Source of the DNA: Crossaster papposus
Lineage: Eukaryota > Echinodermata > Asteroidea > Velatida > Solasteridae
Length of the DNA stretch: 64,000 nucleotides
Direction: 5' to 3'
Assembly: GCA_037893245.1 (NCBI GenBank)
Contig: JBAIAA010000118.1
Location: forward strand, 1,116,001-1,180,000
Part shown: piece after piece, positions 22,576 to 33,102 of the stretch
Layout: each line of letters starts with the position of its first letter
Numbering within the stretch: the stretch's first letter is position 1
The notes under the pieces: generated by a model
The model's input: the letters and a program-made list of their open reading frames with translations, nothing else
What the model was told of the DNA's origin: nothing
Database searches by the model: none
Made by a program: the position numbers and the translations under genes

Positions 22576-23104
22576 TCTCTTATTTTATTTAACTGTTAAT
22601 TTGTAAAATGTAATCACAGACATTGTTTTGTTATTATTAAAGGTAGTATACACCATTTGCAGATATCCAAAATATTTACTACCGAATTATTAAGAAATAT
22701 CTTACTCATTTGAAAGTAAATAATGATTCTAGGCATTCAGCAAAATGATAACTATTCCGAAAAGTAGAATTTTATAAAGAAAAATTCGTGATCGCCGGAC
22801 GGCGATCGCGAAAAAACCAAAGATAACATAAGAATAACTGCTCGACGCCGGTTTTTCGTGTTTTTCTTGCTATCCATGGTTGTAAAACTTCGGACAGGTC
22901 AGGTAAACGATATTTAATGCAAGCCCCAAAAATCTACCTATTCATGATAATTCGAGCAATTACCAATGGTGTATCCTACCTTTAAAAAAAAGAAAAATGT
23001 TGTAATCGTTAATAACAGACCAATTTATTTGGTCAAAAAACAGAAAGTCGTAAGATGCTAAAAACATAATGGCGTCCACTTTTTCTGTTTACAGAAATGA
23101 GTAT
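22576..23104. repeat. Dispersed repeat V, copy 3, split by family A insertion
   Basis: 22576-22636 and 22986-23104 are two pieces of one V element separated by family A copy 6. A seventh A copy begins at its far end (23105). Confidence 0.55.
22637..22985 (-). mobile_element. Family A MITE, copy 6
   Basis: TTAAAGGTAGTATACACC to GGTGTATCCTACCTTTAA. Palindrome GTGATCGCCGGACGGCGATC at about 22787-22808. TTAA duplicated. Confidence 0.9.
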
Positions 23105-23497
23105 TTAAAGGTAGTATACACCATTGTTAATTGCTTGAATTATCATGAATGGGTGAATTTCGGGATTGTAATTTATAGTAAACATCGTTTAACTGACCTC
23201 TCCTTAGTTTTACAATCGCGGATGCATATGAGAAAAGCAAGAAAAACGGCGTTTGTTTTCAACCGGCGTGAGGCAGTGGTTCTTATGTTGTTCGTGTGGT
23301 TTTTGTTCGCGACCACCGTCCGGCGATCGTGAATTGTTTTTATAAAATTTAATTTTTCGGAACAATTACAGGATATCTACTGCAATCATTTTGCTGAATG
23401 CCTACAATCATTATTTACTTTAAAATAAGTAAGATATTTGCTAATAATTCCGAAGTAATTTTTTTCGATATCTGCAAATGGTGTAGCCTACCTTTAA
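23105..23497 (+). mobile_element. Family A MITE, copy 7
   Basis: TTAA at both ends; GGTAGTATACACCATTG left, GTGTAGCCTACCTTTAA right. Palindrome partly decayed (GCGACCACCGTCCGGCGATC). Confidence 0.9.
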
Positions 23498-23930
23498 GTC
23501 AATATATTTGTTATATATTATAGTCATTATATGTGGTAACAATTTTGCTAATTGTAACCTAATACTAAATACTACTTAAAGGGGTACATTGCTCTGAAAT
23601 CCCCGAAAATTGTACGTTTTGGAGTGTTTACTTATCCTATTTCAAACATCAGCTGGTTGAAAGGAAACCAACCTAATGTCTTATACCGTTCCCGAGAAAA
23701 GACGAAAAAACCACGTTGTTTACGTTTGACGCGACGGACATTTTGGGTTATCTGTAGACGCATTTCCGGCCGTCATGGAATAATGATGGTTGTATAGTGT
23801 AATCAGACTGGTGCCGCAAATTGTGCATTGAATACACGACCGGACTCACACTGGGAATTGAGTTTCATGCCACTGCAGCATCTAAACCTAGACAGGACAA
23901 GGTGACATGATATTCGTCGTTTTCAAAAAT

Positions 23931-24173
23931 GGGGCCAATTTCATAGAGCTGCTAAGCACACAAATGTGCTTAGCATGAACATTCGTCCTTGGCAAAAACA
24001 AGGTTACAGACCAAATTTCCACGTGGTCTTTATTGTTTTCGATTGATAATCAGCTGGTTTTTTGCTTAGCATGAAAAACACGTAGAATTTTGGCTGGTAA
24101 CCTGTTTTTAATGAGCAAGACTTGTTTGTGCTAAGCAAACTTTTGTGCTTAGCAGCTCTATGAAATTGGCCCC
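23931..24173. mobile_element. Family C foldback, complete copy 1
   Basis: GGGGCCAATTTCATAGAGCT to AGCTCTATGAAATTGGCCCC: 20-bp perfect inverted ends. Next come imperfect arms with GCTAAGCACA, GTAACCTGTTTTTA and TGATAATCAGCTGG. Reference copy for the other family C entries. Confidence 0.9.
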
Positions 24174-24759
24174 TGTTCTAAATAGTGATTCATGTAGAGA
24201 CTACGGGCGTGACGCGCACATAAGAGGGCGTAAAATATAATTCAAACTGTGTGTTCTGAGAACAATATTAAACGCCTATAGATGCAAGGTACATGCGTTT
24301 TCAAACGACTGGTGTGACTGGAAATACAACTGGTGAACACGGTCCGTCATTTTGTGGAGTCAAACATTTGGTTCTACAAAATGGCGGACCGTTATTTGTT
24401 TATACAAAATTAAACAAAAACCACGCAATTGAAAGCCATAGTTGTGTGAATCTTATATTTTCCTTAAAAAAAAAAAGCTTCCCGACCATATCCATTTTAT
24501 TTGTATACATGAAAACGCCCAATCCAAAGCAATAGGCAGTACTCTACTACAATGGCCTATACGAATTGTGTGGTATTGTGTAGTATAGTGTACATGTACT
24601 ACCCCAAATAATAGCCTAGGACGTTTTGAATGTATAATCGTCGTACAATCGCTCTGCGTGTTTATAGCCTCCACTCGTTATTATTCACAAACTAATTAAT
24701 ACAGTTATGTTTACAATGTATATTTCTTCCTCCACAACAATTAGCACTTTTATTACCTG

Positions 24760-25009
24760 CGGCCAAATTCATAAAACATGTAAGCACAACAATTTGCTCT
24801 GCACAAAAAAAGTCTTGCTCGGTAAAAACAGGTTATCGGCCCAAACTTCATTTGCTTGTCATTCAAAGAAAAAAAAAGAGCTGAATACCAGTCACGAACA
24901 ATAAACGTCAACTGAAATATTGGTTGGTTTGTAACCCTGTTTTTTTTTCCAGGCAGAATGTTCATGATAAGCAAATTTTGGTGCTTACACGTTTTATGAA
25001 ATTGGTCCC
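24760..25009. mobile_element. Family C foldback, copy 2
   Basis: Starts CGGCCAAATTCATAAAACATG and ends CACGTTTTATGAAATTGGTC. This subfamily has ATAAAACATGTAAGCAC in place of the ATAGAGCTGCTAAGCAC of copy 1. Interior includes CTTGCTCGGTAAAAACAGG. Confidence 0.85.
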
Positions 25010-25039
25010 TGATAATGATTGAACTGGAGTATATTAAAA

Positions 25040-25500
25040 ATCGGAAACAGACCAAATGTGACCCACTCCACAATAATGGGTATTATGTCACAAAATAGTG
25101 AAATTTAGCTATATACATGGTTGGAAAGCCCACAGCGTAAGCTTCCAGTTGGTATATAATAGAGATCCATACCTACTTCCGTTCTGGAGTTATGACATGT
25201 TTGCTTTTGATTACTTCCTTGGAGTTCAAATTACACAACTGAGAAAACAGGCTTTGAAAAAGCCGGCTTTGTTGTAGAACAACAGAACAATGAACACAAA
25301 ATGGGCGTGTTTTCCACTTTAATCATCAAAATCAACATTTCTTTGAATAAAACCTGAAAATATTGGTGTTAAAGATGTCATTAATGGCAAAATATGTAAA
25401 TCACATTTTGATAAAATGTTTATCCTCTCAACGTTGAGTAGTCCATTACATGATAGTGCACAGCGCGACTTAATACTGCAGAGCCGGTCACAAATGGCTG
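25040..25500. repeat. Possible MITE with GTGACC ends
   Basis: CCAAATGTGACCCACTCC near 25052 and GCCGGTCACAAATGGC near 25481 form a weak inverted pair around non-coding AT-rich DNA. No second copy in the window. Confidence 0.25.
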
Positions 25501-25562
25501 AATGCTAATGCATCATGCATTTCTATGTGAATTGCATGGGCTTATTCAAAGTTATAACCTCT

Positions 25563-25972
25563 AAAGGTTTTCATCAGGAACCTGTACACATCAGGAACTT
25601 TTACACATCAGAAACTTTTACACATCCGGAACTTGTACACATCAGGAACTTTTACACATCAGGAACTTTTACACACCAGGAACTTTTACACACCAGGAAC
25701 TTTTACACATCATTGGAACTTTTACACATCAGGAACTTTTACACATCAGGAACTTTTACACATCAGGAACTTTTACACATCATTGGAACTTTTACACATC
25801 GGGAACTTTTACACATCATGAACTTTTAGTACACATCAGGAACTTTTACTACACATCAGGAACTTTTACACATCAGGAACTTTTACACACCAGGAACTTT
25901 TACACATCAGGAACCTTTACACATCAGGAACTTTTACACATCAGAAACTTTTACACATCAAACTTTTACAAA
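25563..25972. repeat. 17-bp minisatellite
   Basis: About 23 units of ACATCAGGAACTTTTAC. Variants are ACATCATTGGAAC and a few TAGT insertions. As 17 is not a multiple of three, each frame cycles through the same 17-residue period (RNFYTSGTFTHQELLHI), which explains the overlapping open frames. Not a gene. Confidence 0.95.
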
Positions 25973-26479
25973 ATAACGACTACCTCAAGAAATTAAGCAT
26001 CACACTTCATCCAAACTAGTTAATGGTCTTAATTTAGATTACATGTGGTATTTTCGTGCTTTTAAGAACATCCCTTTACAAACTGTAAAGTCCTTTAGAA
26101 CAAACTATTTTCAGATTTTCAGTCGCAAACGGAATGCAGAATTTCCCCACTGTAGATGCATAAACCTTTACAAAACCTTCACCCAATAATGAAACAAACT
26201 ACAAAATATCGACAGCGGTCAAGCATTCGTAAAATTAATACTACTAGTGCCACAATGCAACATCACAGTGACAAAAAATGGCCGAGCTTCCTGCGGTTGG
26301 AGGTTTTGGCTGTCGTTTTCTCGTTGTCAAAATGTCGTTAATGGCGTCGTTTTATATATAACTTATAAGGTGACGTCTTGCTCTATGGTGTGACGTACTG
26401 GTCTGTACTGTGTTTTATGTACAATGTATGGTCCAAGCAGTGACCCCAGCAAGCTGCTTGTCCACGGTGTCCCGCCATA

Positions 26480-27080
26480 GCGTTTACACGTACACGTATT
26501 GTACCATAGAAACTCCCAAACATGGAATATGAAATCAGACAAGTTTATTCAACCAGTACCACAAATTATCGACTTACGCTTGTATCTTCAGTGCCAATTG
26601 TCAAGCGATGTAACTCACGGAGAGAAGAAAAAAAAAGCACGGTAAACTTCTCAAAGGGTCGACAGTTGAAGCATCCTACCTCCATGGTTGAAGCGAAGTT
26701 TGACTCCCTGATCTACGGGCAAATCCTCGGTGGCAAGTCCCGGACGAAATCGGACCCCTCACTCGGCCCGCGCAGGCTGGCAGGTTCAAGCAGAGCAGCA
26801 GCAAGAACTCGTCATGAACCCAGGCCGTGGACAAGGGGGCGGTGTGGACATATTTGTTGGGCCCGGGAGACAGCCGAAAGCGAAAGAAATGAGGGTACGG
26901 CCCCATTCGATTTGACCAACGAATTGCCGGAGTGTAAACCATTCCGCGGCCTACATACTACGGGGTCACGACCTTTGTATACGTGTCCCCATTCTGGGGA
27001 CGCCAGAGACGCCATGAACGTTAATGCGACGCAGTGGAGACAAAAAACCAGGCCGAGTCTCTCCTCAACTTCTTACATGT
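26480..27080. promoter_or_regulatory. GC-rich unique island, candidate regulatory DNA
   Basis: GC-rich from about 26700 to 27060; open frames in several phases up to 193 codons with basic, low-information peptides and no recognised domain. Flanked by AT-rich DNA. Confidence 0.3.
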
Positions 27081-28166
27081 TATTTACGAGCTTGTCGCCA
27101 TAAATATATTAGCCTCCTCTCGTGCTCCCTGCACCCCGATGTCATCGAGACTAAGCCCAAAACAAGTTGGTATGTCATTTCTTTATTAAGGCGGAGCGAT
27201 GGGGTCATTTAAACTTGTGTGTTCAAAACCCCTTCCAAAGGATAATAAATAAATAACTGTAAATAAATAGGCGCGGGGATAAATCACACCGAAACGGGAA
27301 GGGTGCCCAACTTGAAATTTTGCAGCGACTGCGCTAGAAAAAAAGTGGATTCTTGTTCGTCTATAATGACTCTCGGTGGCGTGTTGCACAGAGCACACTA
27401 CTCTCGAACCATCTCAAGATCTATTAAAACAAAAATACGTCTCAAATTTTCTTTTTGTGTCCTTCTTTTGCACAATGGAGATATCAAGAAATAATTGTCA
27501 AAAAAATGCCAGTCTCAGTAATTGGGAATTATGTTACCAGGCAAGGGTCCTCGTACTGCGCATGTGTGATAACCTTTGGTGACAATCTATAACAACAGGA
27601 TTCAGGAACTGCAAGACACCGAGCATAGCAGATCAACTTTTCACGACGATACCAGCAAAATATATTTGGTGCACCATCTGTCAATATAATTGGCATCATG
27701 ACTCGTGTGTTATATAGCCCTATTGACGTATAACACATTTCCTTTTAGGGATAGATATCATTATCATGCATATCTTGTTCTTAAAGGAAATTACCGTCAT
27801 GAGTTGAATTGTATTCATTCGTGTCTACTCTATAATGTAGATCACCTCGTCACAACTCGGAATGTTTATCAAAAATCTAAACAAACAAGAAATCAGAACA
27901 AATACATTCAAGTTATCTCATTTCAAATGAACTGTCTCATTTCACCATAATAAACCCCGTTGAATGAAGTACACGTAAAAGGCATGTAAAAGGGACTCTT
28001 CCCGGTCAAATTATATCGTGTAAACCTCTCGAGTGTGTACACAAGTTTTGAAGTATACTGATTTCAGCCAAACACCACACACCGTCAGGTAACTCAAGGT
28101 GAGGGCTAGGGAACTAAAGCATTTATTCCGAAAGATATCTGTTAAAATATTTCTTGAAAGTTTACT
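27081..28166. other. unique spacer
   Basis: No gene or repeat recognised; short overlapping ORFs on both strands only. Confidence 0.35.
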
Positions 28167-28442
28167 TCCAAATAGGCACTTGGGGAGACAATCCTATAGA
28201 GATGTAAACAAACTTAAAACAGTCCTAACTTGTTTACCCTAACCCTTTTCTCTACGATCTTCGAGATTTATGCTATTTAGACCAAAATATGTCGTTCGAG
28301 GACAAAAATAACTCCCAAATATCTTTTTTTTTAGGGTAGCTAGACACTTAGGGAGACACTGAAATGTCTCCCTAAGTGCCACTGTCTCCTTATTATCTAA
28401 AAACTTACGCTAATTTGTCTCCCCAAGTGCCTATTTGGAAGA
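28167..28442. mobile_element. Foldback X with CACTTGGGGAGACA arms
   Basis: CTTCCAAATAGGCACTTGGG (28167) pairs with CCCAAGTGCCTATTTGGAAG (28442). A second inner pair, GACACTTAGGGAGACA / TGTCTCCCTAAGTGCC, sits at about 28347-28374. The inner pair is a diverged copy of the outer, so the structure is two nested hairpins. Confidence 0.7.
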
Positions 28443-28969
28443 ATTATGTCTATTCCTTTCTCCATAACTGCGAAAGTTAACATGACACGGTTTAGTTATT
28501 TCTTGGTACGAAAGGGAACAATGACTTCACTTCACAAAATAGAGTCTGCAGCTAAAACTATAGTACTAGCCCAAATCAAGATAATATCTGGGTATCATTT
28601 TTCTTCAAGAATTATTCCCCATCCATTGGTTTAGTCAACATCGTGCACCTCGATCGAACACCCATTATTAGGACGTGACTCTTGTGTGCTGTAGTATTTT
28701 CCGCATATTTTGAAATTAATTTAGTCTACTATAAGTTTGGGGTAAATGTGTGTGATTGCAGATTGTTTTTCTCCGATAATATAATTTGTCTGTTGATTTT
28801 TGGAAGCGAAAACCTATATCATGCCGAATAGGTCAGGGGTCATGCTTAGAGTACACATTTTGTAACGCGGACCTGTTTTTAAAGATTTGTGTTTAAATGC
28901 TGGAAAAAAACCAAGAACATTAATGCGAAATATAATAAGTTATTGACGTCAGGGAATTATCAGGTTAGG

Positions 28970-29266
28970 GAACCAGACTAGCTGGCTTGCACCCATTCAC
29001 GGATGTGTATAACAGTATTGCAAATTAAAATGTGGACTTCTTACTAAATGTAATGAATTGTGGGCAGTGTTTGAAAATAGCGAAATATTTCCAACGATTA
29101 CCAACCGGAAATCTCTTGAATACAACAGCGTACTAGGTGCCATTGATTTCACAAAATACTTAAAACTGTTATTCACTTACACAGTCAATTAAGGTATTTC
29201 ATTAATATCTTTCTTTTTTAATTTATTTTTTTAATTATTGTTTGCAAATGGTGTATACTACCTTAA
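28970..29266. mobile_element. Family B element, copy 2, partial
   Basis: Starts inside the family at GGTTAGGGAACCAGACTAGC and runs in reverse order to the end TGCAAATGGTGTATACTACC followed by TTAA. Lacks the other half. Confidence 0.7.
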
Positions 29267-29284
29267 CCGACCACAAGTATAGCT

Positions 29285-29514
29285 TACCTTTTGGGGTTCA
29301 AGTCCCTCCGTGAATACCCAGTCCTTGGAGTAGATCCCATGAAGTACCCCAAATCAGCCCTGGGTGACCCCTTGCTGGTCCCCTCTCAGCACCGATGGTT
29401 CCTCTCCGAGTGTATACATTTGTTGTCTCACACTACTTGAACCCAAACTTGCCAAGGGGGACACTTTATGCTACTATACGGGTCTCCATGAATAATATAA
29501 ACCCCAAAAGGTAT
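29285..29514. mobile_element. Foldback Y with ACCTTTTGGGGTT ends
   Basis: TACCTTTTGGGGTTCAAGTC at 29286 and AACCCCAAAAGGTA at 29501-29514 are inverted. Second pair: GTTCAAGT / ACTTGAAC. Single copy here. Confidence 0.5.
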
Positions 29515-29560
29515 TCAATAAATAAAGTGCGGTGATTCACTAAATGTCTCTTTTGAAGGA

Positions 29561-29580
29561 GGGGGGGGGGGGGGGGGGGG
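29561..29580. repeat. G homopolymer (about 20)
   Basis: Pure G run in unique DNA; length likely polymorphic. Confidence 0.9.
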
Positions 29581-30214
29581 TGGTTATGCTGAAAAGGGTG
29601 GTTGTGTTTTCGTAGGCAGTATTTGTGTGTGAGTGTTGTGTGGTTGGTGGCTGTGTGTGCAAATAAAATGTCTGGTAATAGCCGGGGAAGAATGGAATGA
29701 ACGACTAAAAGCATTATAGGAAAATGGGGTCTGACCGTTGGATATGCCAGGCACCTGGCGTGCTCCCCCCAAACAACGGTCTTTTATGGGTGAAGGTTAG
29801 CCCACAACTTGTCTATCAAATTGCCAGAGATTCGGATTGAATACGGAGACCATGGCCTACCCTAAGGCCCGCCGAGCAAGCCCGGCTCTCCTTCTCACCG
29901 AGCTCTCGGTGCGCAAACATTTACTGTTGACTTAAAGACCAAACTCTTCAGCGGTCTCTGGGCGCACCCCATAGTATGCAAGCTCTCCCGGCCCCCCGAT
30001 CAGCTACTGTGCAATTTGCACAGTCCTCATTGCAAGCCCCACCAGCTTAACAAAAAAAACCACTCACTTCAACACATAAACCTTCTTTTGATTGGAGCTA
30101 TTATTTCACCAAAACGGTTCAGCGCGCGACCGGGTTTGTGTACTCGAACACACAATACTTACCCCAGACCGCCTAAGAAAATGTATTGGTTATTATGTTC
30201 ATTTTCCGTTGTGG

Positions 30215-30567
30215 TTAAAGGTAGTATACACCATTGGTAATTGCTTGAATTATCACAAATGGGTAGATTTGGAGGGTTGTATTTTATAGTAAATATCGTT
30301 TAACTGACCTGTCCGAAGTTTTACAATCATGGATGCCGGGAAAAGCACGAAAAACGGCGTTTGTTTTCAACCGGCGTCGAGCAGTTACTGTTATTTATTT
30401 TTTTTCTTTATAAAATTCTATTTTTCAGAATAATTACAGGATGTCTAGCGCAATAATTTTGCTGGATGCCTAGAATCATTATTTACTTTTAGATGAGTAA
30501 GATTTTTCTTAATAATTCGGCAGTAAATATATTTTCGATATCTACAAATGGTGTATACTACCTTTAA
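30215..30567 (+). mobile_element. Family A MITE, copy 8, palindrome deleted
   Basis: TTAAAGGTAGTATACACC to GGTGTATACTACCTTTAA. The central GC palindrome is absent: GCAGTTACTGTTATTTA joins directly to TTTCTTTATAAAATTC. Confidence 0.9.
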
Positions 30568-30735
30568 GAGAAGAAAATCATATGCGTGCCAGCGCCAGTG
30601 ACTGCAGCCTGTCGTAACCATTTTGAAAATGATCTTTTATAAATGAGGATAGTTATCAAACCTCTTATCAGCGGGCTAGGAGCTTCGATTTCTGTGTCCA
30701 GTAGGATTTTGTTTGATTAACAATTTAATACCTTT

Positions 30736-31030
30736 GCCCCCGGACGCGATAATTTTGTCTACAGGTAGGTTGGTACATTAGCCAATCAGAACACAGATGG
30801 TGTTGACGTCATCGATGATGTTAGAGTTGTCTGGGACAACCCTAACCCCTAACCCTAACCCTAACCCTAACCCTAACCTATAACCATAACCCTAACCCTA
30901 ACCCCTAACCCTAGTGAAATCCCAGACAACTCTAACATCATCGATGACGTCAACAGCATCTGTGTTCTGATTGGCTAATAAATGTACACTATGTACCAAC
31001 CTACCTGCAGAAATAATTATCGCCCCCCGG
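30736..31030. repeat. Palindrome with interstitial telomere-type core
   Basis: Left arm 30736-30836 and right arm 30920-31030 are inverted copies about 100 bp long (CCAATCAGAACACAGATG and TTGACGTCATCGATGATGTT are identical or nearly so in both). The loop 30838-30914 is a CCCTAA array of about 12 units with a few CCCCTAA/CATAA variants. Outer ends CCCCGGACGCGATAAT / ATTATCGCCCCCCGG. The right arm carries an extra GTACACTATGTAC segment. Confidence 0.9.
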
Positions 31031-31484
31031 ACTGTTATGTTATTGTTCTTGATTAGAAGCAGAACCTTTCGGCAGCATTATTATAACAAACAACTGAAGT
31101 AAAATAAAATCGAGCTTGATTTGCGCTAAATGCCTCCCTTCTCTTTTTTTCCAGTATAGGCCTACTAGTATTTCTGATTCACTTTCCAAATTCTAAACTA
31201 AAACTAGTCGTAAATATTGCAATTGAAGTAGTCCAGAGCCCCCTTGACAATTTAATTGTACGTGGTCTTGAATTACTAATTGGATAAAGAGAAATTCCCA
31301 AATAATGAACACGAAAATAAAGTATTTGCACAAAGACTAAGCACTTTCTGGAAGAATGACAATTTAGACCAAAATGAGAGAAACAAAATGAGCAAAGGTT
31401 ATCACATTTTTCTACTGTCACCGTTTTTATAGCAACAGTTTATTTAGCGAGTAGATTTGTTCTTCTTCAATGACTGAAGAAGTA

Positions 31485-31862
31485 AATGATAATAATAAGC
31501 AGTTCTTTTAAGCAGCTACTCAAAGCGCTCTGTGATTTTCATGTTAATGAAGTTTTAGGAGAATATGAGACCCATTATGTAGCACCTTTGTAAGAGTTTT
31601 TTTACAAGGTGCTGCGGCGCACTTTGCAGCCACTGCCAGGAACACTGGGGCCCCCTCTTAGCAATAAGTGTTACTGGGTTCTTTTACGTGCACTACACAG
31701 CACAAGGGACCTACATGTACATCCCATCTGAAGGACGAAGCAATAGTGGTTAAGTGCCTTGCTTAAGGACACACTACCCCACGACTCTAACCCACACTCT
31801 GCTGATCAGAAACACCAAAGCTTGAGTCCGCGCGCTCTTAACCGCTCGGCCAAATACGCCAC
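31485..31862 (-). mobile_element. tRNA-derived SINE (Leu/Ser-like head)
   Basis: On the minus strand the head reads GTGGCGTATTTGGCCGAGCG, with A box TGGCCGAGCGGTTA and B box GGTTAGAGTCG about 50 bases on. The body follows: GTGTCCTTAAGCAAGGCACT, GCTTCGTCCTTCAGATGGGA, GTGCACGTAAAAGAACCCAG and GTGTTCCTGGCAGTGGCTGC, a central domain widespread in invertebrate and fish SINEs. The tail has GAGCGCTTTGAGTAGC and ends TTATTATTATC at about 31487. RNA polymerase III would read leftwards. The TGGCCGAGCGGTTA A box is typical of leucine and serine tRNAs. Not a functional tRNA: the anticodon arm and T arm are disrupted. Confidence 0.85.
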
Positions 31863-32877
31863 AATGACCTTTCGAAGGGTTACCAATTATTATGTGGGTC
31901 TGCCCATAAATTAGGGGTCTAATTTTTCGTGTCCCTGTTAGGCCTACAACTGACATAAGTTGTTTTGTTTTGTTTTGTATTTAGCACACAATCTTTAATG
32001 CCTTCTATCTCCAAGAGTGATTACATAAAGCAAGGACCTACACAAACAATACAACAGTTTGATGTCAATTTCAGTGAGACTTCCATGGGAAATTACTAGT
32101 TCAGTTATAATCGGTGACCAGAAACATTTTTGGACTCTTTTTATAGCCTTTCCCTGTAATATATTTATAATGAAAGTGTGACGAGATAAACACTTAAGCG
32201 GCGATATTATTGACGAATTTCATGAACTCGTTTTATTAATTTATCTTTAATTGGATTTCTTTATTTATGAATTAAAGCAGTAATGACAAAATAAATATGT
32301 ATAATCGATCACTTACATAGATAATGTAAAGGATAACAAATAAAGAGACGTAGAAAAATGAAGATAAGAAACATTATTTTATATGAGCGGACGCCATTTT
32401 GATTTAGCCGAATAAATTTACCACTGAAAACAAACACCTTTATTTTAACTTGTTATAACGTTCACCGGCAGCATTTGAAGCTGTTTTTACCAAACTCTTA
32501 GAATGTTTTTCATGAATTTGTATGTACCCTTTTTGTGCTTATTGGACACATTTTACTTGTGAATCCCTATATGTTTCTGTTCTAGGTCCCTATCATGTAC
32601 AACCAAATCCCTACCAAGGCAAAACTAGTCACCAAAGTTCCATCAGAACTGGGGCATGACGCGCCCAACGTCTCACCAAGATAACCACTGGTCAACGTTA
32701 CTGATGCTGCTGCCAAACCCATCCTGCACCAGGATCCTGCTGAGGATGCCGAACCTTTTTCCCACCCTGGACATACAATTTTGGTTGAATTGTGAGTACG
32801 ATTTTTAAAGTTATGACCAAATTCGACCAGAGCACTGTGAGGTACAGTCAGGACTATTAAAAGGCATGAGTTTGTAG
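31863..32877. other. unique spacer
   Basis: (GTTTT)n near 31966-31980; otherwise nothing recognised. Confidence 0.4.
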
Positions 32878-33036
32878 AATAGACATAAGACCTAAATGAC
32901 GTCACGCTTTGTTTACATGTGCGCTTTCATTTGCGATATTATGCCCCTACTGAGTCTGGCGTCCCGACTTCGCTTCCCTATAGGAAAGCGCATAATGTAA
33001 ACAAAGCCATTACGTCATTAGGTCTCAGGTCTATTG
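32878..33036. mobile_element. Family F foldback
   Basis: AATAGACATAAGACCTAAAT...GACGTCACGCTTTGTTTACAT pairs with ATGTAAACAAAGCC...TAGGTCTCAGGTCTATT, arms about 55 bp, loop about 50 bp. TAGAC ends and a TGACGTCA-(N)-TTTACAT block at the same place as in family E suggest relatedness. Confidence 0.8.
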
Positions 33037-33102
33037 CGCAAGCTGTCACTAACACTGAGTGTGAGTAACTTTTTAGATAAGTATTCGACTGACGTGAAGT
33101 TT

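Noticed and set aside
25515-25829. HIRNFYTSGTFTHQELL repeat protein
   Set aside because: A 17-bp minisatellite without stops; several frames read the same cycle.
25563-25972. CRISPR array
   Set aside because: No spacers; contiguous tandem units in a eukaryotic sequence.
26522-27103. 193-codon ORF
   Set aside because: Low-information basic peptide, overlapping ORFs on both strands, no recognised family.
31774-31862. A functional tRNA-Leu or tRNA-Ser gene
   Set aside because: A and B boxes are present, but the arms do not fold properly and it continues into a SINE body and tail.
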